A stretch of DNA of 64,000 nt. Source: Terripilifer ovatus (lineage in GTDB: Bacteria; Pseudomonadota; Alphaproteobacteria; Rhizobiales; Beijerinckiaceae). Under the pieces are notes generated by a model that searched no databases, was not told the origin of the DNA, and saw nothing but the letters and a program-made list of their open reading frames with translations. Numbering within the stretch: position 1 is the first letter of the stretch; the number at the start of each line of letters is the position of its first letter. Below are positions 17,361 through 26,029 of the stretch, one piece after another. Position numbers and translations under genes: made by a program. The DNA lies in NCBI GenBank assembly GCA_029222685.1, contig JARHVB010000005.1:1-64000 (forward strand), in the 5' to 3' direction.

Positions 17361-17633
17361 TTAGCGGCAAACAGTCCGACCCCAGCGGTGGCTGTAATAG
17401 CACCCGCCACGATGATAATAGCGCGGGCGCGTTGCGTCCGCGACCACCGCGCCGCCGACTGCACCGATGGCCGCGCCAGCGAGCGCGCCGCCGCCAGTTC
17501 CGGTCGCCGCAGCGCCGATCAGACCGCCCGCTGCGCCGCCGAGTGCAGCGCCACCCAGCATCCGGTTTTCACGCTGCGTCGCACAAGCGCCGAGGCTCAG
17601 AGCCAAAGCCGATACAATCAAGATGCTTCTCAT
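17361..17633 (-). CDS. Small glycine-zipper lipoprotein
   Basis: 90-residue protein. A lipoprotein signal peptide (MRSILIVSALALSLGACA, lipobox LGAC) is followed by a glycine-zipper segment (LGGAALGGAAGGLIGAA, then GGALAGAAIGAVGGAVV) and a basic aromatic tail (RYYHRGGCYYSHRWG). Such small outer-membrane-anchored proteins resemble YMGG-like or SlyB-related domains, with unknown function. It has its own intrinsic terminator downstream. Confidence 0.85.
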   Translation of the reverse strand: MRSILIVSALALSLGACATQRENRMLGGAALGGAAGGLIGAAATGTGGGALAGAAIGAVGGAVVADATRPRYYHRGGCYYSHRWGRTVCR

Positions 17634-18034
17634 GTCACGTCCTCTTCCTCGTTGATGGACTCAAGGCAGATGTTCCATACCCGGCTAGCTTAATCAGCTC
17701 GTGATGAAAACACGCTCTGTCGTTTGGCGCTATGATCCGAAATACCTAGGCTTAACGAATTGTTCCTCCCAATGGTTCCCACAATTTCGCCGCAGATGCG
17801 ACTTTCTCTCGTAAGGATCAAAGCCTGGTGAGAATCTCCCGAGCAAGAGCAATAATACTTACCCCTTGCATTTTTGCCAATTACCTCTATATGTCGTTCA
17901 TCGAGTTTCGGCCGGCGATATTGGTCCCGCATCGTTCAGCGATGCAAACTGACTTCCTCTCATCAAAACTTCGATATACCTCGCGGGTACGCAGACGCGC
18001 GCCCGTTCTTATGCTTGTTACAAAGGATATTCCC
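17634..18034. other. Long leader region upstream of the cold-shock gene
   Basis: This 401 bp gap separates the divergent lipoprotein and csp genes. It is clearly more AT-rich than its neighbours, and I see no gene in it. It holds a possible sigma-70 promoter at 17866-17893 and a small hairpin at 17929-17945 (gcatcg, loop ttcag, cgatgc). If the promoter is right, the csp mRNA has a 5' leader of about 130 nt, as is usual for cold-shock genes. Confidence 0.5.
17866..17893 (+). promoter_or_regulatory. Candidate sigma-70 promoter for csp
   Basis: TTGCAT (17866-17871) and TATATG (17888-17893) are separated by 16 bp in AT-rich DNA. This resembles a housekeeping promoter, but alphaproteobacterial promoters are variable and the match is modest. 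Confidence 0.35.
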
Positions 18035-18244
18035 ATGACGACGGGAACAGTAAAGTGGTTTGACTCTCAAAAAGGCTACGGCTTCATTCAGCCGGAAGAT
18101 GGCAGCAAGGACGTGTTCGTTCACGTCAGCGCCGTCGAGCAGGCTGGTCTGCGTGGCCTCAACGAGGGTCAGAAGGTGTCTTTCGAAGTGGCGGCCGACC
18201 GCCGCACCGGGAAGTCATCTGCAACCAACCTCGCGGTTATCTAA
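18035..18244 (+). CDS. cspA: CspA family cold-shock protein
   Basis: 69-residue single cold-shock domain that binds single-stranded nucleic acid. RNP1 (KGYGFIQP) and RNP2 (VFVHVSAV) are both intact, and the N terminus [11 protein letters not shown] is typical. The start is the ATG at 18035, preceded by AAAGGA. The gene stands alone between a long AT-rich leader and an intrinsic terminator, the normal monocistronic arrangement. Confidence 0.95.
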   Translation: MTTGTVKWFDSQKGYGFIQPEDGSKDVFVHVSAVEQAGLRGLNEGQKVSFEVAADRRTGKSSATNLAVI

Positions 18245-18578
18245 TTAACCAAACACGATCGCAAAGACCGACCACGGATGTACTGGCGGTTTTTGTTGAT
18301 CTGGTTGCGCGTAAAACCCCGGGCCTCAGGTCCGGGGTTTTTCGTTATGTAGATCCGCCGCGCCTTCACACCTTCACAAGTCCTTACCCCGGCCGCCTGC
18401 CGCTCTGTCCGAAAGCGGGATCAAAAGCACAGGGCCGGTACAAAACCTGTCCGAATCAGGAGAACGTCGTGGCTTCCCTGTCTGTTCTCATCCACGCAGC
18501 TTTGGAGCATCGCGGTCCGCTTTTCATTCAGCATCGACTGGTTCAAACTTCCCATGCGACATGGAATGGGCGACAAGC
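18245..18578. other. Intergenic region between csp and tenA
   Basis: This 334 bp stretch contains the csp terminator (18313-18342). I found no gene in the rest. No TPP riboswitch core (CTGAGA and ACCTGATC-type elements) was found before tenA. Confidence 0.45.
18313..18342 (+). terminator. Intrinsic terminator of csp
   Basis: A 10-bp stem (aaaaccccgg/ccggggtttt) with a 9-nt loop is followed directly by further T residues on the plus strand. It lies about 70 bp after the csp stop. Confidence 0.9.
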
Positions 18579-19244
18579 ATGAGTTTCTTTCAACACCTGA
18601 AGGCATCAGCCGCATCCGAATGGCGCGATTACATCCATCACCCCTTCACCGATGCGATGGCCGATGGTTCGTTGCCGCAGGCTGCATTCAGGCACTATCT
18701 CGTCCAGGACTACCTGTTCCTCATCGAATTCGCCCGCGCCTATGCGCTCGCCGTCTACAAGTCCCATGATCTTGCCGACATGCGCGACGCGGCAGCCGGG
18801 ATGTCGGCCATTCTCGACGTCGAAATGAAACTGCACGTCACCCTGTGCGCAAGCTGGGGCCTGACGCCCGCCGAGCTCGAACAGAGCCAGGCCGCCCCGG
18901 AAACGCTGGCCTATACGCGCTATGTGCTCGACACCGGCATGCGCGGCGATCTTCTGGCGCTGCATGTGGCTTTGGCGCCCTGCATCATCGGCTATGCCGA
19001 AGTCGGCAAACGCCTGGCAGCAATCGCAAGCGAACCCGCCAATCCCTATTCGGTCTGGATCGACGAATATGCGGGCTCCGCCTATCAGGACCTCGCATCC
19101 AAGGCCTCCGCCCGCCTCGAAAATCTCCATGCACGCTATGCGACGCCGGCCCGCGACATGGAGCTTGTCCGCATATTCCGCGATGCAACCCGCCTCGAGA
19201 CCTCATTCTGGGAAATGGGCTGGCGCGCCTCACAGGTCCAATGA
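18579..19244 (+). CDS. tenA: TenA-type thiaminase II / aminopyrimidine aminohydrolase
   Basis: 221-residue all-helical TenA protein, which hydrolyses amino-HMP (and thiamine) to HMP in thiamine salvage. Family signs are FRHYLVQDYLFLIEFARAYA near the N terminus and the catalytic cysteine in LAPCIIGYAEVG. A C-terminal acidic helix (FWEMGW) is also present. The start MSFFQHLK at 18579 matches the family better than the in-frame ATG at 18561. It would feed ThiD, encoded about 9 kb away. Its 3' end overlaps the convergent putA stop by 15 bp. Confidence 0.93.
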   Translation: MSFFQHLKASAASEWRDYIHHPFTDAMADGSLPQAAFRHYLVQDYLFLIEFARAYALAVYKSHDLADMRDAAAGMSAILDVEMKLHVTLCASWGLTPAELEQSQAAPETLAYTRYVLDTGMRGDLLALHVALAPCIIGYAEVGKRLAAIASEPANPYSVWIDEYAGSAYQDLASKASARLENLHARYATPARDMELVRIFRDATRLETSFWEMGWRASQVQ

Positions 19245-22200
19245 CATCAGACTGGCATTGCCGCCCGCCGCTGACGTGTTCGTACTGATCACCCGCTCGC
19301 GCAACAGCCATTCGAGCGGATAGATTTCGCAGATGGACGACAGGTACGCGCTGGAAGCGGCATGGACACTGACGATGGGGCCCGGCCTCGCCGCCATCCG
19401 GCGATTGACGGCGCCCACAGCGTCGCCTTCCCCCTCCAGCAGGACAGACGCAAAACTTTCAGCTTCTGGATTTCGCGCGATCCTGATCCATGAGCGCAGC
19501 GAAGCCGGAAGTTTCATGATATCCGGCGCCAGCGGTGCAGCCTGCAACAGCGCCCGATTGCCGGTGGCCAGGGCAGCCAGAATCTGCATGTCGCGGCCCA
19601 AGGCCGTCTGCGGCATGCACAACACGGTTCCCGCCGGCTCGAGCTGATAGACATTGCGTTCCCCGACAGGCCCTGGCAGGACCAGTTGCAGACCCGCCAG
19701 TGAATTTGCGACGATCGCAGCGCCCTGCCCCGCAACAGGCGAACCTGAAGCGCCGAGCCATTCCAGCCAGGCGATGGCCGCCGGCTCCGGTTCGCTGCGC
19801 GTTTGCAACAGCGCCGGCGGTCGCGTTGAACGGACAAGGCGGCGCAGATACAGCGGGCCTCCGGCTTTTGGTCCCGTACCTGAAAGCCCATGGCCGCCGA
19901 AGGGCTGGACCCCGACAACGGCACCAATGAGATTGCGGTTCACATAGATATTGCCGGCCTCGATGCGCCGGGTGACATGCGCGATGGTTTCGTCGATGCG
20001 CGTATGCAAACCGAACGTCAGCGCATAACCGGTCGCGTTGATCTCATCGATCAGCCGGTCGAGCGCCTCGCGCTTGAAGCGCACCACATGCAGAACCGGC
20101 CCGAACACCTCCTGCCTGAGATCGCCGATCGTCTTCAACTCGATAAGCGTCGGCGCAACGAACGTGCCGTTCGCGCACTCCCCCGGCAGATCGTGTTGAT
20201 GGATATTGTGTCCGGCCGCGCGCATGGCCTCGATATGATCGAGGATCGTCTGCCGCGCCTCGGCGGTGATGACCGGCCCGACATCGGTTGACAGCCGGTC
20301 TGGATTGCCGACGCAGATTTCCGCCAGCCCGCCTTTCAGCATCGCCAACATGCGGTCGGCGATATCGTCCTGCAGGCATAGAACACGCAAGGCCGAGCAT
20401 CTTTGCCCGGCGGAATTGAAGGCGGATTGCAGCGCATCGGCGACCACCTGTTCGGCGAGCGCGGAGGAATCGACAATCAGCGCGTTCTGGCCGCCCGTCT
20501 CGGCGATGAACGGGATGGGCTTGCCGTTGCCATCGACACGCTGCGCCAACTGGCGTTGGATGAGCCGCGCCACTGCCGTCGATCCCGTAAAGACGACACC
20601 GCAGACACGCGGATCCGCCACCAGCGCCGCGCCGACATCGCCGAAGCCCGGCAGAAACTGCAGAACACCCTCGGGAATACCGGCCTCGCGCAGCAGTTCC
20701 ACGGCAACGCTGGCGATCAAGGGCGTCTCTTCGGCCGGCTTTGCCAGCACGGGATTGCCGGCGGCCAGCGCGCCCGCCACCTGTCCCGTGAAAATCGACA
20801 GCGGAAAATTCCACGGGCTGATGCACACCACCGGCCCCAGCGGCCTGTCGGTCTCTGCTGAAATCGTCCGCCGCGCCTGCGACGCGTAATAACGCAGAAA
20901 GTCGACCGCTTCCCTCACCTCGCCGACGGCATCCGGCAATGATTTGCCGGCTTCGCGTACGATCAGGCCGAGGAAATGCAGTTGGCGCTCCTCCATAAGA
21001 TCGGCCGCGCGGTCGAGACAGTCTGCACGTATCGAGGGCGACAGTGCCGCCCAGGCAGCCGCTGCGCCCGCCGCCAGATGCAGGGCACGGGCGATCGAGC
21101 CGGCGGCGGCATCCTCCACCTCACCGACAGTGTCGCGAAGATCGGCTGGATTGCGTATCTGCCGCACCTGCCCTTCAGCGGCGCCATCACCGAGCAAGGG
21201 AACGGCGCGATACTGCACGATCGCACTTTCAGTGAGCGCGTCGCCAAGACACTTCAATGCCTGCTCGTTCGAAAAATCGAAGCCGGCCGAGTTCTTTCGT
21301 TCGGGGCGATAGAGATCGGCCGGCAAGGCGATCGCTTCATGCGCCGCGCCCGGCGGCTGGACCGCCCGCGCCAGGTCGACCGGATCGGCCAAAAGCGCGT
21401 CGATCGAAATGTCCTCATCGGCAATCCGGTTGACGAAGGAGGAATTGGCGCCGTTCTCGAGCAGGCGGCGGACCAGATAGGCGAGCAGCGTCTCATGCGT
21501 TCCCACCGGCGCATAGATGCGGCAGGGCCGGTCGAGCCGGTCTGCGCCCACCACTTCCTCGTAGAGCGGCTCGCCCATGCCGTGCAGGCACTGGAATTCA
21601 TACTGGCCTTTGCGATAGCTCCCGGCGGTCAGAGCGTGGATCATCGCAGCCGTATAGGCATTGTGGGTGGCGAACTGCGGATAGATGGCAGCGGGGGCAG
21701 CCAGCATCTTGCGGGCGCAGGCGATGTAGCAGACGTCCGTGTGGATCTTGCGGGTGAAGACGGGAAACCCTTGCAGCCCGTCAACCTGGGCGCGCTTGAT
21801 CTCGCTGTCCCAATAGGCGCCCTTGACGAGCCGGACCATTAGCCGGCGACCGCTGCGGTGTGCGAGGTCGATGATGAAATCGAGCACGAAGGGCGCTCGC
21901 TTCTGATAGGCCTGCACGACGAAGCCCAGGCCGTTCCAGCCGCGCAACGCCGGGTCGAAACAGAGGGCCTCCAGAATATCGAGCGAGAGATCGAGACGAT
22001 CGGCCTCCTCGGCATCGATATTGAGGCCGATGTCATGGCTGCGGGCCAGCCCGGCCAGGGCTTTCACGCGCGGCAGCAATTCGCCGGCAACCCGCCCGCG
22101 CTGGGAGCGCGCATACCGCGGATGCAAGGCGGAGAGTTTGATGGACATGCCCGGTCCGTCATAGGGACCGGCTGCATTGGCGCTTGCACCGATCGCTTCG

Positions 22201-22910
22201 ATCGCCTGTTCGTAGGCGGCGAAATAACGCGCGGCATCTTCGGAGGTGACGGCGGCTTCGCCGAGCATGTCATAGGAATAGCGAAATCCCCGCGATTCCA
22301 TCTTTCGTGCCCGCACCAGCGACTCGTCGATCGTCTCGGCAAAGACGAACTGCTCGCCGATCATCCGCATGGCGACATCGACAGCCCTGCGGATCAGCGG
22401 TTCGCCGCCCCTGGCCAGCAGGCGCACCAGCGCTGCCGACAGACGGTCTTCCGCGCTCGTGGCGACGAGCCGGCGCGCCACTACAAGCCCCCAGGTCGCG
22501 GCATTGACGAACAGCGACGGACTGTGACCGAGATGGGACTTCCAATCGCCGCCGCCGATCTTGTCGCGGATCAGCGCGTCGCGGGTTGCAGCATCCGGTA
22601 TCCGCAGCAGCGCTTCGGCCAGACACATCAGGGCGACGCCTTCGTCGCTCGAAAGGCCATATTCCTGAATCAGGCCTTCGACGCCGTCTTCGCCCTGCTT
22701 CGACCGCAGCTCGGTGATCAGACGGCGCGCGGTTTTCTGCGCCAGGGATTTGACCGCCGCCGGCACCTCCGCAGCCGCGATCAGGGGCGGCACGCAATCT
22801 GGCTCCGGGCTGCGATAGGCAGCCGAAATCCGCGCCCGCAGGTCGCTTTCGACGCTTACATCGCCACAGAACACGCTGAACGGCCGGCGGAGTTCCGTCG
22901 GGTTGTCCAT
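19230..22910 (-). CDS. putA: Bifunctional proline dehydrogenase / L-glutamate-gamma-semialdehyde dehydrogenase
   Basis: 1226-residue PutA that oxidises proline to glutamate. From the N terminus: the PutA arm and domain region (AAYRSPEPDCVPPLI), the FAD-binding PRODH barrel (SIKLSALHPRYARSQRGRV, VRLVKGAYWDSEIKRAQVDG), then the ALDH domain with ETGGQNALIVD and the catalytic Cys in FNSAGQRCSALRVL. A C-terminal extension of roughly 150-200 residues completes it. There is no N-terminal ribbon-helix-helix domain, so it cannot autoregulate as E. coli PutA does. The start is the ATG at 22910, with GAGGAGA upstream; the ATG at 22928 and TTG at 22940 are weaker. It lies 45 bp after otsB on the same strand. 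Confidence 0.95.
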   Translation of the reverse strand: MDNPTELRRPFSVFCGDVSVESDLRARISAAYRSPEPDCVPPLIAAAEVPAAVKSLAQKTARRLITELRSKQGEDGVEGLIQEYGLSSDEGVALMCLAEALLRIPDAATRDALIRDKIGGGDWKSHLGHSPSLFVNAATWGLVVARRLVATSAEDRLSAALVRLLARGGEPLIRRAVDVAMRMIGEQFVFAETIDESLVRARKMESRGFRYSYDMLGEAAVTSEDAARYFAAYEQAIEAIGASANAAGPYDGPGMSIKLSALHPRYARSQRGRVAGELLPRVKALAGLARSHDIGLNIDAEEADRLDLSLDILEALCFDPALRGWNGLGFVVQAYQKRAPFVLDFIIDLAHRSGRRLMVRLVKGAYWDSEIKRAQVDGLQGFPVFTRKIHTDVCYIACARKMLAAPAAIYPQFATHNAYTAAMIHALTAGSYRKGQYEFQCLHGMGEPLYEEVVGADRLDRPCRIYAPVGTHETLLAYLVRRLLENGANSSFVNRIADEDISIDALLADPVDLARAVQPPGAAHEAIALPADLYRPERKNSAGFDFSNEQALKCLGDALTESAIVQYRAVPLLGDGAAEGQVRQIRNPADLRDTVGEVEDAAAGSIARALHLAAGAAAAWAALSPSIRADCLDRAADLMEERQLHFLGLIVREAGKSLPDAVGEVREAVDFLRYYASQARRTISAETDRPLGPVVCISPWNFPLSIFTGQVAGALAAGNPVLAKPAEETPLIASVAVELLREAGIPEGVLQFLPGFGDVGAALVADPRVCGVVFTGSTAVARLIQRQLAQRVDGNGKPIPFIAETGGQNALIVDSSALAEQVVADALQSAFNSAGQRCSALRVLCLQDDIADRMLAMLKGGLAEICVGNPDRLSTDVGPVITAEARQTILDHIEAMRAAGHNIHQHDLPGECANGTFVAPTLIELKTIGDLRQEVFGPVLHVVRFKREALDRLIDEINATGYALTFGLHTRIDETIAHVTRRIEAGNIYVNRNLIGAVVGVQPFGGHGLSGTGPKAGGPLYLRRLVRSTRPPALLQTRSEPEPAAIAWLEWLGASGSPVAGQGAAIVANSLAGLQLVLPGPVGERNVYQLEPAGTVLCMPQTALGRDMQILAALATGNRALLQAAPLAPDIMKLPASLRSWIRIARNPEAESFASVLLEGEGDAVGAVNRRMAARPGPIVSVHAASSAYLSSICEIYPLEWLLRERVISTNTSAAGGNASLMSLDL

Positions 22911-22955
22911 ATGCTCGTCTCTCCTCATAGCGACATCCAACGAGGCTTAAGTCTA

Positions 22956-23744
22956 TCACCGATTGTGATGGATTGCCGCTATGCCGGCCGTGTCGGCAAC
23001 CTCGGTTCCGGCTAGGTTTCCGATGTCTCCAAGGCGGATCCAGCTTTGCAGGAGATGGCGGACCGCTGTCGGCGATGGAATGCGATGCTGCGCTACGGTC
23101 TGCAGCTTGCCCACGTGGATTGAAACGCCTTCGACATCGTTGACCACGCGAAATCCGTCTTCATCGGTCAGATCGTCGCCGATAAAGATGGGCCGCCGGT
23201 CGCTGTATTTCGAATGCTTCAGGAACGCGGCGATGGCATGCCCCTTACTTGCCTCCATCGGGATGATCTCGCCGACACATTTCCCAAGCTGGAGCCGATA
23301 GTCGCCCCCCAGGACCTTCAGCACATCCGTCAGGGTTAGCAGCACGCCCTTCTCGGCCAGAGGCGCTTCACGCCAATGAACCGAAAAGGCACACCCCTTG
23401 TCTTCGATGAACACGCCACCGATCTCGCCGAGAGTCCGCGTTACCTTCTCCAGCGCGACGCCCAATTCCGGCCGCTTGGTTGGATCGCAGCGGAAGGTCC
23501 TGGTGGCCAGGCGCTGCTCGAGGCCATGCATGCCGGCGGCATCGAAGGCGAGCGGCGCGAGGAAGCGATCGAGCGTTGCGAGAGACCGCCCGCTGACCAT
23601 AGCCAGGCATCCATCAAGCTCTTCCTGCAGGACGCGAAGCATCGGGACGATCCCGGCATCGACCACGACAGCGTCTGGCTGCGGAGCAATATCGACCAGC
23701 GTTCCATCAAAATCGAGGAACAGCGACCATTTCTGCGCTGTCAA
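22956..23744 (-). CDS. otsB: Trehalose-6-phosphate phosphatase
   Basis: 262-residue HAD-superfamily phosphatase converting trehalose-6-phosphate to trehalose. HAD motif I is LFLDFDGTLVDIAPQPD (nucleophile and acid Asp). The cap segment has LEQRLATRTF, and motif IV is FIGDDLTDEDGF. The start is TTG at 23744, backed by GGAGG at a 6-nt distance. It overlaps the otsA stop by 4 bp (TTGA). It is the third gene of the GH15-otsA-otsB operon and therefore completes the OtsAB pathway. Confidence 0.93.
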   Translation of the reverse strand: MTAQKWSLFLDFDGTLVDIAPQPDAVVVDAGIVPMLRVLQEELDGCLAMVSGRSLATLDRFLAPLAFDAAGMHGLEQRLATRTFRCDPTKRPELGVALEKVTRTLGEIGGVFIEDKGCAFSVHWREAPLAEKGVLLTLTDVLKVLGGDYRLQLGKCVGEIIPMEASKGHAIAAFLKHSKYSDRRPIFIGDDLTDEDGFRVVNDVEGVSIHVGKLQTVAQHRIPSPTAVRHLLQSWIRLGDIGNLAGTEVADTAGIAAIHHNR

Positions 23745-26014
23745 TGGCTGCCTCCGGACCTGCTTTCCTGAGCCAGATCTAGGATACGCTGATGATTGCG
23801 TAACCGCGAAGCATCAACCAGCATCTGCGCCGCCCAGCGATAGACGTTTCTTTCCCGCACTTGCGCGCGCATGAGCTGCATGCGTTCGCGCTGCTGCTCC
23901 TCCGGCATCGTCAAGGCCTGCTGAAATATTTCCGCGGTTCCGTAGGAGTCGTAAGGATTGATCAGCAAGGCCGCGGCAAGCTCGCGCGAGGCGCCGGCGA
24001 ACTGCGACAGGATCAGCACGCCTTGATCGTCGTCACGCGCCGCAACGAATTCCTTGGCGACCAGATTCATGCCGTCGTGAAGACTGGAGACCACGCAGAT
24101 GTCCGCCCCCCGGAAAAGCTCGAAGACCTCCCGCGGTTCATGATGACGGATGATCAGCATGATCGGCTGGTAGGAGCCGTCTCCATGCTTCTCATTGATG
24201 AGACCCGCCAGTTCGATCGCCTCCTCCTGCAACCGGCGATAGGATTCGAGCTTCGTCCGCGTCGGCGCCGCAACCTGAACCAGCACGAACCGCCCGATCC
24301 ATTCGGGGTGGCGGGTGAGAAAATCGTCAACCGCGTGCATGCGGTCAAGAACGCCCTTGGTATAGTCGAACCGTTCGACGCCGATGGCAATCCGTGTGTT
24401 CTGGCCGATCCCAAGCCGCTCACGGACGATCCTTCGGCAATCCTCGACGGGCTTCTGACCCTTCATTGCCGCCGGCGGCCAATCGATCGAGATCGGATAA
24501 GGCCGGATGAGGGATTCGTGTTCTTCAAGGGTCACGGAAGCATTCTCGCGGTCGATCCTGCTTTCGATGAAGCGGTCGACGGTTTCCAGGAAATTGTTGC
24601 AATGGAACCTTGTATGAAAGCCGAGAATGGAACTGCCGAGAAGCCCGCGAATGATTTCCTCCCGCCACGGGCAGATGCCGAACGTTTCAGAATTCGGCCA
24701 GGGAATATGCCAGAACGTGATGATGGTGGCGCGCGGCAGACGCTTGCGGATCATCGCCGGCAAGGTCGCGAAATGATAATCCTGCACGAGCACGATCGGA
24801 TCCGGCGCCCTTGCCTCAGCCGCCACTGCATCGGCGAAGCGTTCGTTGACCTGCTGGTAGATCGACCAGTTGCTCTCGCGAAACGACGGCCGCACGAATG
24901 AGATGTGACACAGCGGCCACAACCCCTCGTTCGCCATGCCGTAATAATAGCCGTCCTGTTCTTCCTCGGTCAGCCAGACCCGACGCAGCGTATAGCTCGG
25001 CTCGTCCGGCGGCACCGGAATGCGGTCGTCGCTGTCGACCGTTTCCCTGTCAGCGGTTCCGCTGCCATGGGCGATCCAGGTTCCGCCGCAGGCGCGCATC
25101 ACCGGCTCCAGCGCCGTGACGAGGCCGCTGGCGGGGATCTGCAGGCTCGCGCCATCTTCCGTTTTGTTATGAATATAGGGCTCGCGGTTCGAGACGGCGA
25201 TAACCTGCGTCCCCGGCAATTCTTCCGCGATGAGTTTCTGCAGGGTTTCCGGCGACCAGTCGATCTGGATCGACGTATCGGACGACTGGCGATTGGCTTT
25301 CAGATCGCGGACGAGTTTCTGGATTTCGGCGCCGAGAATAGGCGGCGCGCCATTGCCGTCCGGCGGCAATGTGCCTTTGCGGGCGTCGAGAAGCGTCTGC
25401 CGGACGGAAGTCAGCCATTGCCGCAACAGCAGGAACATGAAGGCCGCCGCCAGAAGACTGATGCCGATGCCGACGACGAATATGGCGAGCACCCAATAGA
25501 AGCGGACTTCTCTTGCCCTTCTGTCGACGAAACTGAGATCGTGCAGGATGGCCAGATGACCTTTCCGGGCTTCGGTCGAAAGCGGAAACGCGGCGACATA
25601 AATCTGCCGGCCATCGTTCGTGATCGTCGAAAAATTCGGCCGGTCGCTGCGGGCGAGGTCGTTGCATGAAATGTTGCGCGGAAAGTTCTTCGATGGATAG
25701 CGCATCACGCCATTCTCGTCGCAATAGGTGACGGCAAGCAGGCGCTCATCTTCCGCGAGCCGGTTGAACAGGTTGGAAAGCGCCGTCTCGTCATCGTTCG
25801 CAAGCGCAGTCGTGACCTGGTCACGCATCGAACTGAACAGCAGGCGAGACCGCAATTCGACGTCCCTGCGGGACCATTGATCGATGACGACCGAAGTCAG
25901 CGGCATGAAACCGAAGACGAGCAAAACGATCACACCCAGAATCAAGGCGCCGTAGCGCATATAGGGGCTCACGATTCGATCACTCCTGATTTGGCTGGAT
26001 GAAATGCCAACCAT
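23741..26014 (-). CDS. otsA: Membrane-anchored trehalose-6-phosphate synthase with periplasmic sensor-like domain
   Basis: 757-residue protein, far longer than the roughly 470 residues of E. coli OtsA. The GT20 catalytic domain starts near residue 268 (VIAVSNREPY) and has ASGLVTALEPVM, the donor-site GVERFDYTKG and the SLHDGMNLVAKEFVA block. In front of it are transmembrane helix 1 (about 21-44), a periplasmic segment (about 45-172, with Cys98 and Cys117), transmembrane helix 2 (about 173-197) and a HAMP-like linker (198-245). The layout copies that of sensor kinases. The start is the ATG at 26014 with GGGAA. It is the middle gene of a trehalose operon. Direct membrane-signal control of synthesis is inference. 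Confidence 0.9.
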   Translation of the reverse strand: MVGISSSQIRSDRIVSPYMRYGALILGVIVLLVFGFMPLTSVVIDQWSRRDVELRSRLLFSSMRDQVTTALANDDETALSNLFNRLAEDERLLAVTYCDENGVMRYPSKNFPRNISCNDLARSDRPNFSTITNDGRQIYVAAFPLSTEARKGHLAILHDLSFVDRRAREVRFYWVLAIFVVGIGISLLAAAFMFLLLRQWLTSVRQTLLDARKGTLPPDGNGAPPILGAEIQKLVRDLKANRQSSDTSIQIDWSPETLQKLIAEELPGTQVIAVSNREPYIHNKTEDGASLQIPASGLVTALEPVMRACGGTWIAHGSGTADRETVDSDDRIPVPPDEPSYTLRRVWLTEEEQDGYYYGMANEGLWPLCHISFVRPSFRESNWSIYQQVNERFADAVAAEARAPDPIVLVQDYHFATLPAMIRKRLPRATIITFWHIPWPNSETFGICPWREEIIRGLLGSSILGFHTRFHCNNFLETVDRFIESRIDRENASVTLEEHESLIRPYPISIDWPPAAMKGQKPVEDCRRIVRERLGIGQNTRIAIGVERFDYTKGVLDRMHAVDDFLTRHPEWIGRFVLVQVAAPTRTKLESYRRLQEEAIELAGLINEKHGDGSYQPIMLIIRHHEPREVFELFRGADICVVSSLHDGMNLVAKEFVAARDDDQGVLILSQFAGASRELAAALLINPYDSYGTAEIFQQALTMPEEQQRERMQLMRAQVRERNVYRWAAQMLVDASRLRNHQRILDLAQESRSGGSH

Positions 26015-26029
26015 TTTATTCCCAATCTA

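Noticed and set aside
18245-18578. Search for a TPP riboswitch before tenA
   Set aside because: No CTGAGA-type core or matching second element is found, and the same holds before the DUF1244-DUF2937-thiD unit.
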